From the NCBI GenBank assembly GCA_019022495.1, contig JAFEKR010000003.1:1550001-1614000 (forward strand): a DNA stretch of 64,000 nt, in the 5' to 3' direction. Within the stretch, counting starts at the first letter, position 1. Each line of letters opens with the position of its first letter. The position numbers and the translations under genes are program-made. Source of the stretch: Epichloe hybrida. Taxonomy: Eukaryota > Ascomycota > Sordariomycetes > Hypocreales > Clavicipitaceae. This document shows positions 12,113 through 23,529 of the stretch, one piece after another. The notes under the pieces are model-generated. The model ran no database searches, was not told the origin of the DNA, and saw only the letters and a list, made by a program, of their open reading frames with translations.

Positions 12113-15100
12113 TTAATAATTATTAAGCCCTAAAAGCTTAATAAAAGCCTGATGAAGAGGTCTAGAAAGAGGCTTCGTAAGACCATCTACAGGCATTGAC
12201 TTCGTATCTAGATATTCGATCTTAGCTAAACCCTCTAAAACCTGTTGCCTAATATAGTTGAACTTTAGCAATGTATGCTTTGTACGACTATGTAAAGCAG
12301 GGTTATAAGCAGTAGTTATAGCGCCTTGATTATCGCAATATATCTGGATAGGGGGAGAAATAGGGGTTTTTAGCTCCTTAAATAAGCCCTAAAGCCACTG
12401 AAGCTCCCGGAAGGTCTCGCAAATAGCATCAGCTTTAGCTTCTAGTGTTAATAGAGCTATTGTACTAGCTTTCTTTGATTTCTAGCTAATAGGTCCGCCA
12501 GCTAGCTTAAATAGATAAGCATAGGTTGATTTTGAGGTCTTTTTATCCCCTACAAAATCACTATCACAATAACCTATTAGGCTTTTGCTAACTAAACCTT
12601 TAGGGTCTCCCCTATAGATAATAGCAAGGAATCTAGTCCCTAATAGATACCTTAGCAGATTTTTAGCTGCTTTTAGGTGTTCTATATAAGGGCTAGCTAG
12701 TGCAGTAAATAACCACTGTAGCGTAAAAGCTGTATCAGGCCTTGTAAGCAACATTAGGTACATTATAGTCCCTATAATACACTGATAAAGCTTGATTTCG
12801 CTAGCTATTAAAAGCTTAGTTGTCTGCGTAGCTAAAACGCCTGGCTGAAGAGGTATGCTAATAGGCTTACTATCTAGCATATTAAATCGTTTTAAGGCTT
12901 CTAATATATACTGAGATTGATGGATTTTCAGTATTCTATTAGGCCTATCTCGTACGATTTGAACCCCTAAGAAGAATTCAGCAGGCCCCCTATCTTCTAT
13001 TAGATAGACTTTATGAAGTTCCTTTTTAAGCCTTTGGATATAAGATAAATCCGGTCCAATTAGAAGACAGTCATCAACGTACGTAATGACGAAGGTTTTG
13101 GTTGAAGGATTGAAGAAAATAGCTGGGTCAGATATTAAAGGGTTAAATCCTAGGGATTTAAGCACTAATATTAGCGCTTGTTGCCATTCCCTTAAGCTTT
13201 GTTTTAGGCCGTATAAAGACTTCTGTAATAAAATTACTTAATCTTTAGAAGGTTTCCAGCCAAAACTTCTAGCTAATTTAGCTAGTTTAGGATTTGCCTT
13301 AAGGAATTCAATAAACCCTTCTGGAATAACTATATAAATCTGTTGTTGTAGCTTACTATTAAGAAAAGCTCCTATAAAATCGATTTGTTCGATTTCCTAG
13401 TTATTCCAAGCCGCTAGGGCTAGTAAAATCCTCCAGCTAGGGGGAATGCTTGTGGCAGCGAAGGTCTCTAGGTAATCTAGGCCTTCGATTTGCATAAATC
13501 CCTTAGCAACGAGTCAAGCCTTATATTTTAAAGGATTATTTTCTTTATCCTTTTTAAGCTTATAAACAAGCCTATTCTTTAGTACTTTTCGGCCCTTAGG
13601 GATTTAATCTTTCCCTATAAATTTAAAAGTACTAGCCTTTAGAAGCTGTTCGTATTCCTTATACGTGGCTTCTATCTATTTATCCCTTTCAGGGCTAGAT
13701 ATAGCCTGCTTCCAGGTCTTAGGCTCAGGGCTAATAGGATTCTTTTCCTTTAGCTTCTCCCGTACCTTAAAGCAGATTTCTTTTATGAAATCTAGAGAAG
13801 AAGGGGAAACAATATCAACATCCATAGGGTCGATATTAGGGTCGAAATCGATAATTTTGTCAAAATCGAGGTCCGAAGTCGAAACCTGATTTCCTGGTTG
13901 AGTTATAGGCTGCGCCTGTATGGGATCCGCTGGAATTAAGCCTTTAGGGGGTTCTTTGGGGCCTGTAGGTGGTTTTTCTTGACCTACAGGGATACCTATG
14001 TTGTCTATAGGGTAATCCTTTGAACCTTGATCTAGATGTTGTTGATCTAAATTATTTTCCCCCTCTAAAGGGTTATCCCCTATAGAAATCCTAGGTAAGC
14101 CTTTAGAAACAGGGCCTATAGGTTCTATAATCTTAATAAAGCTAGTCTTTGTAACTAGCCTTTTAGAGGGGATGTACACTAGGTAGGTGTTAGAACCTAG
14201 TGTAGCTAAAAGCCTTCTAGGGATAGTCCTAGCTGCTAACTTCTAGGCTTTAGGTCGTTTTTCCAGGGGGATTAGAATCTCACAGTGAGATCCTATAGCT
14301 CTAATACTGCTAATATCAGTTGTATAAGGCTGATTTAGCTCCCTAGATAGCAGCTGTTTAGGGCTTTTATCCTTAGTGGTATTAGTAGTTATATTAACTA
14401 GGTTAACAACTGTAGGTAATACAAAACACCATAAAAATAACGGTAATTTTGCCCACTGGATAGTAGCCCTTAATCGATCTAGAATAGTACGAATTGAACG
14501 TTCTGCTAATCCATTTTGCTCATGGATATAGGGACTAGAAGTCGTAAATTTAATCCCTTTAGAATTCAACCAAGCTTGACAACTAGAATCGATTTCCTGG
14601 CCCCCATCAAAGTGAAGGTGCCTAGGATATTGACCTAGTTGATTTTTAAGCCCTCTAAAGAAGCCTTTGATAGCCTTATAAACAGTTGGGCCTTCCTTAT
14701 TAGGTAATAAGATAACCCACTTATATCTAGTCTTTCGATTAACTAAAAATAAGCACATTGACTGTTTATTGTACGGCGTAGGACTGATTTTTAGCGTATC
14801 CCCCTCTATTCGATCTAGAGCTCTTGGGGGGTCAGGGATAGCTAATTTCCTGGGTCTTCTAACTGCCTTAGATTGATCACAAGCAATACATCTAAAATCC
14901 TTATCCTTAATTTTAGAAAAATCAGGGATTCCTTTAGTTATAAGGCTAGTTTTCTTTAGCAAAGGAAGACCTAAGTGCCCTAATCGTACATGCCATAGGC
15001 CAGCTAGTTCTAACAACCGTTGATATTGAAGATCCTTAGGGTCTGAATTAGGATCTAGACTAGGGCCCTCTTCACTAGTCCCCTGCTGGGCCCCTTAAGA

Positions 15101-17068
15101 ACCACAGGCCTCTTGGAGAGGTATTAGGGACCCTTTTCCTCCACTAGGGCCCTCTAACACCCCTAAATCTATTTCCTTAGATTTATAAGGGACCTAACCT
15201 AGGGCTATAGGCGAAGAAGAAGGGACTAATTCCTCTAAATCATCCCGTACGATTTCTTCAATATCATTATCATTTTCGTCGATTTCGTCTAAATTAGAAG
15301 CCTAATCCGGCTTTTTAGAGGGAATTTGAACCTTTATAGGATAACTATGACCCTTAAAAGCGGCGTAGGTAAAAGGTTGGATGTAATGAGAGTTATTACA
15401 GGGCCCTTTAGATAACTTTGGCGTAGATTGGTTTTTAACGTGAAAGAAGAAACCATGTTTTTCTATATCTAAGGTTGTAATACAAGACTTATCTTTAAGA
15501 TAAAGTAGGTTTTTTATAAGGCAACCACTAGATATATAGTGCGTAAGTCCACTAACTATATTAACATCAAGCTGAGGAAAATATAGCGTATCTTTAAGCA
15601 CTAAGGTCCTATATTTATTAGGATTCTTTTGATATAAGACCTTAAAAACAGCACTACCGTGACCCTTAGCGTAAATAGGGCCACCACCAGTTATAATAGG
15701 GTTGGATTCCCCCTTTTTATAGGGGGTATAATCCCTAAAGACCTCCCTAGAATTAACAATATGTACAGTCGAACCTGTATTATATAATAGGGCCTTTTTC
15801 ATGTCTTTGCTATAATAATTAAAACCATTTAAGGTTTTAATTTCTTGATTTTCATCATCCAATTCACTAGAGCTATAATCAGAGCTACTATCACTAGAGC
15901 TCTTATAACTAGTCTTATGAAGGCTAGGCTTCTTGTACGATTTAAGAGCACTGTTAGAAAGGTTGTAATTTCCTAGCATAAAAGATCCCTCTCCAGAGGT
16001 CTCTTTATTATCCTTTTTATCTGATTTTTGACCTTTTTGCTTCTTTTTTTTCTTCTTATTAGAAGAAGAATTAGAATTAGAAAAGCCCTTATTTTCTTCA
16101 GAGCCTCCTTTCTTCTTCTGATCCTTAGGGGCCTTTTCTTTTTCTTTGGCACCCTTTTCAAGGTTTTTAGCCCTATAATTCAGGGCTTTGGATACCATAG
16201 ATGATTTATCCCTCTGTTCTGCTAGAAGGTCTGCCATCAAGAATTGAAGATTTAGGGCATCTAGGGGAGCCCCTATAGCCCTATTCGTACGCATGCTGAA
16301 TCATTGCCTCTTAGCCCACTAAGGGAAGGTTGATTTTAGGGATTGAAGATATTGATTAACCTGATCTATTGGAGCAATCAGGACCCCTGAAATCGATAAT
16401 CTAGCTAGTAGATTATTAAAGACTGCATTAAAGGACTCTAGAGTCCCCTTAAACTCTTGAAAATTCAGGTTATGAAATTCTGAATATAGGGACCCCCTCT
16501 GGATTTCAACGCTATATGAATATTACCTTACAAGTAAATTATAGGCTTCTTCAGGTGATTTTTACCAAGTTATAGCGGCTTGGGGTCCTTCTATACAACT
16601 ATCCCTTAGTAACATAAGGATAATAGCTTGATCTGGATCCCCTAGCGCCCTAGAACTCTCCGGATTATCTAGAAAATTAGGCATGCCTAAAGCTCTAAAT
16701 TAGATAGTTAGGGCTTGTTTCCATTGTTCGAAATTTTCAGCTCCTTTAAGCCGAGCAGTCTCTGGGAAACTATAAACCCTCTTATTAAATTCCTTAATAA
16801 TTGAATTATTAAAGGTTGCTTGTACAGAGCTAGATTTAGCTTGATTTTCTTGAACAGGCTGCTGATCTTGCTGCTGACTAGCGGGCTTATCAGATTCCAC
16901 ACCCTCCATACGACTATTTACAGTTATAGATAGGCTTTCTAGCTTCTCTAATAACTAGTCTATAGTTGCTTGTTGCTTAATAGCCTGCTCTTTTAGCTGG
17001 TTATTTAGAACCTCTTGCGCACTAGGGTCAGGGATAACAGGTCCCTTTCCCTTTCCTTTGGTATCCAT
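12113..17068 (-). pseudogene. Copia-A copy 1 Gag-Pol polyprotein, stop-interrupted
   Basis: One continuous frame of 1652 codons runs from ATG at 17068 to TAA at 12115-12113, broken only by in-frame stops and not by frameshifts. In order it shows Gag (about 17068-16300, with a FEQWK motif and a coiled/Gln-rich start) and a Lys/Ser-rich basic stretch (about 16150-15900). The protease follows, with the active site reading YNTGSTVHIVN where an Asp is expected. Integrase is next: HHCC zinc finger WHVRLGHL..CIACDQSK, then GDTL, HFDGGQE and ERSIRTILDR. The reverse transcriptase has YVDD near 13070, and RNase H has YCDSDFVGD near 12560. Stops arise from CAA, CAG or TGG codons. The protein is inactive, but the domain order is classic Ty1/copia. 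Confidence 0.93.
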
Positions 17069-17076
17069 TTTCCTTT

Positions 17077-17352
17077 TTATAGAAGGGAAAAGCTTCTATC
17101 TCGCGGGTCCTTCCTTTTTTATAGAAGGGAAGTCTTCTGTATTTGAAATTTATTCCTTTTTATAGAAGGGAAAAAGCTTCTATCTCGCGGATCCTTCCTT
17201 TTTTATAGAAGGGAAGTCTTCTGTAGCCACAATTGATTCCTTTTTATAGAAGGGAAAAGCTTCTTTATTCGCAATTAATTCCTTTTTATAGAAGGGAAAA
17301 GCTTCTATCTCGCGGATCCTTCCTTTTTTATAGAAGGGAAGTCTTCTGTATT
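17077..17352. repeat. Copia-A copy 1 leader tandem repeats
   Basis: Repeats with the core tttttatagaagggaa, alternating with cttctatctcgcgg and gtcttctgta blocks, occur about seven times between the gag start and the primer site. Unit lengths vary, and the paired unit is roughly 60 bp. Copy 2 has the same array with fewer units (38990-39222). In the minus-strand transcript this is the 5' untranslated leader. A role in packaging or translation is only a guess. Confidence 0.8.
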
Positions 17353-17383
17353 CGCACACAAAGTGACCTAAAAGGAATCTATA

Positions 17384-17406
17384 GTGATAGAGCCGGGCTT
17401 ATAACC
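17384..17406 (-). other. Copia-A primer binding site, tRNA-iMet half-molecule type
   Basis: Immediately next to the 5' LTR the plus strand reads gccgggcttataacc; copy 2 has gccgggctcataacc (39267-39282). GGGCTCATAACC is the sequence of a Met-tRNA anticodon arm with a CAT anticodon. Drosophila copia primes from an initiator tRNA-Met fragment cut in the anticodon loop, and this site fits that mode. The tRNA identity is inferred. Confidence 0.6.
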
Positions 17407-18252
17407 TATTGAAATGTAGGGAGCTAGTTACTAGCTACTAGCTGGCAACAGCTGTACAAGTGTAAGCTCTACAGTCGGGGACTAATAGGGCCGCAACGTT
17501 AAATCAATCAACGCAACGCAACGGAAGGTTATAGCAGTTAATAACTAATAGAATTCGATTTAGATCACTTTTATAATATCTTATAGAGCAATAGAATTGA
17601 TTTTAAATACGTTGTACAGGCAATGCGGCTGTTGTTAGTTAAGAGGACTAGCTATCTAGCTAGTTAAAAAGATCTTCTTCCTCTCATAGACTTACTAACT
17701 GTATTAGTGGATCCAGGCCGCTAACGGGGTCTTACGGGCCACTTTTGATTTTCCGCAAAATTCATTTGTGTGCAAAAATCAAAAAATCAACTCACCACCA
17801 TACTAGCTAGCAACCCGTATGCACTAACTTTTAGTCTAAAAAATAACCTTACATAAAGAGAAAACCCTATCTTTAAGCTTTAATTTACTATATATGAAAC
17901 TTTTGTATGACCTTTAGATAAAGAGAAAATCATTATTAAAGATAGCTATAGGGTAAGTTATGTGTAGGGTAACCTGCTTACGTCACCCTAGCTTACGTCA
18001 CCCTAGCTTACGTCACCCTAGCTTACCTAATTACTAGTGGCGTGGTTGTGGCCACACTTATAGCCATAACGCAATTGACTAATTAGTCATCCACACGGTC
18101 AGTCGCAGCTGTTAACAGCTGCGACGCAGTCATTGATAGCTACCCTCGCGACCGTTGACAGCTGCAGTGCAGCTGTCAGACTTGCAAAGCAAGCTAGTAA
18201 TAAGAAGGTTCTTTAACTAGAAAAGGGCTAAAAATAGGTCTTATTTTTAACA
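17407..18252 (-). repeat. Copia-A copy 1, 5' LTR (846 bp)
   Basis: This partner of 11071-11901 is 15 bp longer because the cttacgtcaccctag unit is present one more time (near 17975-18025). All other differences seen by eye are mostly C/T or G/A. It should hold the promoter for Gag-Pol. Confidence 0.92.
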
Positions 18253-18445
18253 GTGTGTGTTAAAGAGCAGTCAAAGGCTAGCAGCTACGATTAAAGAAGG
18301 GAAAAGGGGTTATACGTTTATAGCCCCACATTTCCTAGCCAATTACTAGGCTAGGTTATAAGTTATATATAAGGCACGCGTGGCCTAAGCTTTTACTAGG
18401 TAATTACGGCTACGACGCGTAATTAATATTACCTTTATTCTAAAA

Positions 18446-19772
18446 CTAAAACCTCTCTCTTTTAATATAATTATTAACACGTAATATTAATTATAGAAAT
18501 AAAAAAGAAAGGTAAATTAAGGATTTAATTAATAAGGGATATAAGGAAAAGAACTTATAGCCTATCTAGGCATATAGGAGCTAATAAAAAGGAAATAATA
18601 ATCTTACTTAGCCTATAAGCCTATATAAGGATAAGTAAATCCCTTCTAAATCCCTTCTTTCCCTAAAATAATATATCTTCTATACTATAGTATATATATA
18701 ATATCTTCCCCCTTCTAATATAATACCTTCCTTCTCCTATATATTACTATTAATTTTCTATAGTCTACTAGGAGAGCCTAGTAAGCTAGTATAGCTATAG
18801 CCACTAGGGATATTAACTATAAGGGCATAGATCCCTTATATATTACTATCTTATCCCTGTGGCTACTCTCCTAGAGGATTATATTTCCTCTTACTACATA
18901 TATATTATATATAAGTAACTTATCCCTTTATCTAGATAGTTTTCTAGTTAGTTAAGATAAAGCTCTTAAGGGCCTTATTAGGTAATGCCTTTATAAAGGT
19001 ATTAGCTAGGTTATTCTCCTTATTAATCTATTAGATCTTATAGAGTTCTTAGTATTTATATAATTATTAAAGAGCTATAATGTTAATTATTAAGCGTTTC
19101 TCTTTCATTATAGTAAGCTTAATTAGGCACTTATATAAGGAGTATAAATCTATATATATAATAAGTAGGATCTTTAGGAGCTTTAGTTAGTTAGTAACTA
19201 GGTTTAGGGTTATTATAATTATATAAGATATATTAATGCTTACTACTATACTATAAACCTCTAAGGTAAGCATACTTTATATAACTCTTTTACTCTTTAT
19301 TAAGCTAAAGTAAATAATATTACCTTTAATAATAAATTTACTATTAGTATAGTCTTTATTAGCTAGGATAAGTATATATTCTAGTTATAAAGATAGGTCC
19401 TAGTTATTAGTAAATAATCTATTTATAAAGGTAAAGAGCTTTACATTCTTAAGGTCTATTAGGATAAATATTAGGCCTCTTTCTAGGTAATCTATCTACT
19501 ACTTTAAGTAATAGTTAAGGGCTTTTATATCCTCTAGGGTTAGCTCTTAGTACTATGCGGTAATAAATAGATTAAAGGAAGCCTCTAGTTAGTATATTAA
19601 GGTAATATAAGCACCTTAGGCTCTTTACTTAATGTATTTACGCTTTAAATTAATTATTAGAACTAATTCTAACTTATTACTCTATCCTTTTTACTATATC
19701 TTAATAGTATTATTCTCTAGTGTAATAATACCTTTATTAAACATAAGGGGACTATCCTAGGTTAGTAGTTAA
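18446..19772 (-). mobile_element. Copia-B copy 2 internal remnant (RNase H side)
   Basis: This A+T-rich stretch is collinear with 51165-52490. It corresponds to the RNase H and 3' end of pol. There are no usable frames. It stops at cctaggttag, after which the sequence is Gypsy-D. Confidence 0.8.
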
Positions 19773-20680
19773 CCTAAAGATAATATAGTATATAGTATTT
19801 ATATAGTTAAATCCTATAACTAAATTAAGAATATAGGTAGTAAAGCTATAGTAAGTCTTCTCTAATAAAACATAAATACCCTCCTTATTTAGGGTAAAAA
19901 TAGTAGTACTTATAAGGGCTTATACTTACTTCTAAATAACTATTAAGTTAGAAAAGTTACTAACTACTATTACTATAGCCTAGTATAGAAAACTTAGTAA
20001 GTTAAAGTATATAGTAATAAAATACTAAGTAACTTACTATCTTATAAGTATTACTACATTTATTATATTAAATATAATATTTTAACTACTTACCCCTAGT
20101 AATACCCTTAAGTAAGGAATAAGGAAAACTATATATAATCCTTAGTAAAGTAACCTTAATTAGTAAGTACCTCTTAAAGTTAGTATAACTAGTGTATAAG
20201 TAATATATATATAAGCACTTATAAAAGCAAATAGTATTAGCTTTTATAATAAAATAATAAGGAAAAGTATATAATAAGTTAGGGTAAATAAAGTCTAATT
20301 AAAATTAATTAAAATAGTCGAAAGTTAAAGGGAGGAAAAGGGAGTAATATAATAATAAGTTATTATAAAATTTATATTATAAAGCTAACTAATTTATTTA
20401 TTCTTATTTTGATTATTAGCTAGTTAGTAAATAGCTATATTAAAGCTAGTAAAAGCTATTTAGAAGCCTAGCTATAAGTAAGGGGATAATTATAAGGCTT
20501 TACTTATAACACGGATATACCTTACTAGTGTATTATGCTAAGGGCTAGGACCACGTGACATTAGCAAGCCACTACCTATAAGCTAGCGACTTACACACGT
20601 AACACACTTAGACCTAGCAAGCCTCAGTCAATATACGAGCGCCCCCATACCTCTTGCCTAGCCATCCCTTTGTTCTCACA
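19773..20680 (+). mobile_element. Gypsy-D fragment with 3' LTR (plus orientation)
   Basis: 20491-20680 is a Gypsy-D LTR in the inverse orientation to 44496-44697, reading TATAAGGC at its start and TTCTCACA at its end. The sequence to its left aligns in reverse with 44700-45200 of the full Gypsy-D copy (for example a shared gtaatacttataagatagtaag near 20040). The fragment has lost its 5' end. The join at about 19772 is a deletion or recombination junction, not an element terminus. Confidence 0.75.
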
Positions 20681-21571
20681 TATTTAAGCTATTTAGAAAA
20701 ATTACTATTCTTAAGTATATAAAAATTTAGTTAGGTAATTTAGCTTTTATCTTTATCTAAAGTCTTAGGAAAGATTAAAAAAACTAATTACTTTGTTACC
20801 TTAGATTTAGTAATATTCTAGTAGCTTCTAAGTACCTAATATTTTTATTTATTACTTTAGTATTTAGCTAGAATATAAATCTATTCTAAGTATAAGCTAA
20901 GTAGTTAACTAACTTATTTATTATTATATAATATATTTATTATTACTTTATATTATTAGCTAGGTATTTACTAGTATATATTACCTTAGTTTCATTATTT
21001 TAAAAGGTTCTTAGGTTTAACTAGAATAATATATTTAAATTTACTAAGTATACTTATAAATTCTTATAGGTATTACTTTTATATATAAGTACCTTATACT
21101 ATATCTTAATAAAGCTTTATAAGTATATATTTACTATAAACTTAGTATTAAGTAAAAAATCTAGGAATAAGGGATTTCTTAGTATCTTTATCTAAGAGGT
21201 AATGATAAGTTCTTTACTTAATCTAGCTAATTATAAATTTACTTTTATTTCTTTAAGCTAAATTTTTATATTTAAAATCTCTTTCCTTATATAAGTATTT
21301 TATAGCTAGGCTTATATAACCTTATATTACTTTTATAGCTTATCTAGATTACTAATATTTTTAGATTTAGTATTACTATATTAATTAAATAGTATTTACT
21401 ATACCTTATTATATTTTATAGTTAAGGTATTTAAGTTATTACCTAAGTATTATAAGTTTAAGGCTTTCTTACTAAATAATATAAGTATATTTTAAGTAAA
21501 TATTCTATAGCTTCTTTATATTTAAATCTAGCTAATAGTTTATTTTTCTTTAAAGGTTTAAGAGTTAAACT
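20681..21571 (+). mobile_element. Family E internal region, 3' part
   Basis: This leads directly into the right LTR, and its last ~140 bp align with 1-144. Very A+T-rich with no open frame. A purine-rich tract precedes the LTR at about 21551-21566. Confidence 0.6.
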
Positions 21572-21838
21572 TATTATAACTATAGTTAAAGAAATATAAA
21601 TAAAGTAAATGCTAAGGTTCTTAGTTATAACTAGAAAGCTATTACTTAGGGGTAAGTATATAAAGGTCTTAAACTCTAACCTTCTATATACTTTTTAAGT
21701 AGTTCTTATTTAAATACCTTACTATATATACATAGCTACCTAGTAGTTACTTAGTTATTCGTATAGCCTAAGGCTTATCTTATGGTTTTATTATGTGACT
21801 GTCCTGTCCCTAGCTCCCTAGCCTCCGTGCTCCTAATA
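21572..21838 (+). repeat. Family E right (3') LTR (267 bp)
   Basis: It starts TATTATAAC (a mutated TGTTATGAC) and ends CTCCTAATA. GAAAA follows at 21839-21843, matching the target copy at 4491-4495. Confidence 0.88.
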
Positions 21839-21843
21839 GAAAA

Positions 21844-22165
21844 CACTAGAAATCGCGTTTTTAAGCGAATTAGCCATAGCTATAATTAAATTAATAAATA
21901 TAACGGACGTTATTATGTGTGCGGCGGTAATATGCCATAACTATAGGTGTGATTTACGTGTGGGTGTGTGGCAAGTAACCTTTCTATCCGAAAACGGCTA
22001 GTTACAGCTGTGACGGTTTTTCCGTACAGCTCCGATTAGCAGAACTCTTCTTACCCCTATAGCGTCCCTAACAGCTTCACTAATAATAGCTACTTATAGC
22101 TAGTAGTAGCTGCCCCGCGTGGGGCTTGTAGCGAGTGTAAAATCATTTAGGGGTTAGACTGTACA
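21844..22165. other. Intergenic, moderate G+C, no gene seen
   Basis: Composition here is less A+T-rich than in the elements on the left. No frame of note or splice-flanked exon was seen. It is probably host DNA lightly touched by RIP. Confidence 0.4.
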
Positions 22166-22347
22166 TAGTAGGGTGTGGGTCGCGTTTTCAGGCAGCGGGC
22201 TGGCCTAATTAAGTATAGTGGAATAGGTCCTGACGTTATGTTAATACGTGCTAATTGGCTGGAATTCGCTAAATGGTTTCAAAACACCTATCGCTATGCC
22301 TAATTCGGGCCGGCCTGTTGCCTAATAATGTGGCCCACACCCTGCTA
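22166..22347. mobile_element. Small MITE with long inverted ends and TA flanks
   Basis: The left end TAGTAGGGTGTGGGTC and the complement of the right end TAGCAGGGTGTGGGCC continue as similar sequence for about 45 bp each, including an AGGCAnCnGGCnGGCC block. Outermost bases are TA on both sides. At about 180 bp with no coding capacity it fits a Tc1/mariner-derived MITE. Its ends differ from those of the mariner element at 2446-3840. Confidence 0.65.
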
Positions 22348-22492
22348 GGCTATCTTAACAGTTACAATTAGCTGTAAGCTTTGATTATTTAAGAGAGCTA
22401 AAAGGAAAATACCCAGGGTATTAAACGCCACTACAAGATACAGTATGTCTAGTGTAAAGTGTTAAGAAAACAAGGTATTTGCTTGTCCTAGC

Positions 22493-22896
22493 CAGGCAAT
22501 TGTACTCGTGTAATGTAATTGTTTTGTAATTGTTTTCTTTATTTTTATATCTAACTTATGATTAAAGATATTATCCTAATAATTATATAATCTTATAGAG
22601 TAAAATTCAAAGAAAAATACTATATATAAAAGTGGGTCTAAAAGTGGATTGTTAAGCTATAAAGTAGAAAAATAACTTTTGTACTTATTTTTAGTGCTAA
22701 AATGTAATTGTTTTTAGTATTTATAATTACAGACGTACGACCCACTTTTAGACCCACTTTTATATATTATACTTTACTTCGATTTTTACTCTATAAGATT
22801 ACGTGATTATTAGTATAATATCTTTAATTATAAGCTAGATATTAATTCTTTAAGAAAAACAAACAATTACACGATGTAATTGTTTACAATACTCTG
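22493..22896. mobile_element. hAT-like MITE 2 (404 bp)
   Basis: It is flanked by the exact 8-bp duplication GTCCTAGC (22485-22492, 22897-22904). Ends are CAGGCAATTGTA and TACAATACTCTG, imperfect inverted repeats. Inside are inverted pairs of GTGGGTC/GACCCAC motifs near 22640 and 22745, laid out as in MITE 1. It is non-coding. Confidence 0.85.
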
Positions 22897-22904
22897 GTCC
22901 TAGC

Positions 22905-23529
22905 CACTATCCCCTTCATCTCCTAGTTAACATCTAGTTAGCTTAATTACCCCTGTCATGCAGATTTGTTAAGTAGTTCAGGGGGTGTACTGTCGCGACC
23001 TTTGTAACCGGTCGGACCTTGTTCTTCGTTCGGACAGATTTGTTCCCTTGCTTTGTTCTAGAGTGAGTGATATCCGACGCTATGTAGCTTAGTGCAAGAG
23101 GCTTTTACCTGCCATAATCCCTGTTCGAAACTGAAACAAGAACTAGGGTGGGTACTCGTGTCACGTACCTTGCTCGGCGGTGCTAGTTTGAATATGCTTT
23201 TCTTTAATAGTCTAGCTCCCTTATTATTTGAATTTCTAGTGCTTTTAGTAGCCCCTTTATACATTATTCATGCGCTATCTTTATAGCTTTCAAAATAACC
23301 TTGGTATAGTAATTCGTCTTTCTTCCTTTACCACTTTAAAGTCTTAGTAGCTTATTTTGTGTGGTTCTATATTTTCAAGATATAGTAGTTTACAAAAGGA
23401 GTGGTCCCCTGTATTTGTGACCTTGAAGCTTGTTCCTAGGAATCACAGGTGTATCTATTCCTGTGGTCACGATTATTAGTATGTTCATAGTTAAACTAGC
23501 TAAATATTGCTACTAATCTTTATATTACT
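22905..23529. other. Left edge of gene island; possible old LTR at 22991-23475
   Basis: Normal base composition returns here. The stretch 22991 (TGTCGCGACC) to about 23475 (GGTCACGATTA) has ends that could be those of a decayed Gypsy-type solo LTR, but no flanking duplication is convincing. Overlapping short frames on both strands (23058-23286) show no recognisable domain and are probably chance. Confidence 0.3.

Larger units (their letters stand above)
11071..18252 (-). mobile_element. Copia-A copy 1, full-length Ty1/copia element
   Basis: The 7182-bp element is flanked by the 5-bp duplication GTGTG (11066-11070, 18253-18257), inside the 3' LTR of Copia-B copy 2. The LTRs are 11071-11901 and 17407-18252. 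On the minus strand the polypurine tract (11902-11916, complement of ccccctctacaaaag) precedes the 3' LTR. The primer site next to the 5' LTR resembles an initiator tRNA-Met anticodon arm. One Gag-Pol frame runs between them. Mutation is much milder than in the surrounding elements, so this is a late insertion. Confidence 0.95.
10973..19772 (-). mobile_element. Copia-B copy 2, truncated, split by Copia-A copy 1
   Basis: The minus-strand 3' LTR is 10973-11070 plus 18258-18445, about 286 bp once Copia-A and one target copy are removed. The internal region continues 18446-19772 and aligns with 51165-52490 of copy 3 (RNase H side), then breaks off abruptly at the Gypsy-D fragment. No 5' LTR is present. 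The sequence is full of stops. Confidence 0.85.
4496..21838 (+). mobile_element. LTR retrotransposon family E, complete ends, heavily nested
   Basis: The 5-bp duplication GAAAA stands immediately outside both ends (4491-4495 and 21839-21843). The two LTRs are both 267 bp after subtracting the 418 bp of MITE plus duplication from the left one. The element's own DNA survives as 5181-6211, 10662-10972 and about 20681-21571, only some 2.2 kb. It either lost its middle or was non-autonomous. Between these lie two Copia-B insertions, a Copia-A and a Gypsy-D fragment. No coding capacity remains. The Gypsy label is tentative because no reverse transcriptase was read. Confidence 0.8.

Noticed and set aside
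13665..13889. 74-codon plus-strand frame
   Set aside because: Antisense to the Copia-A polyprotein relic.
23058..23286. Overlapping short frames on both strands
   Set aside because: No domain, no splice context, and mutual overlap. Likely chance in an old LTR-like stretch.
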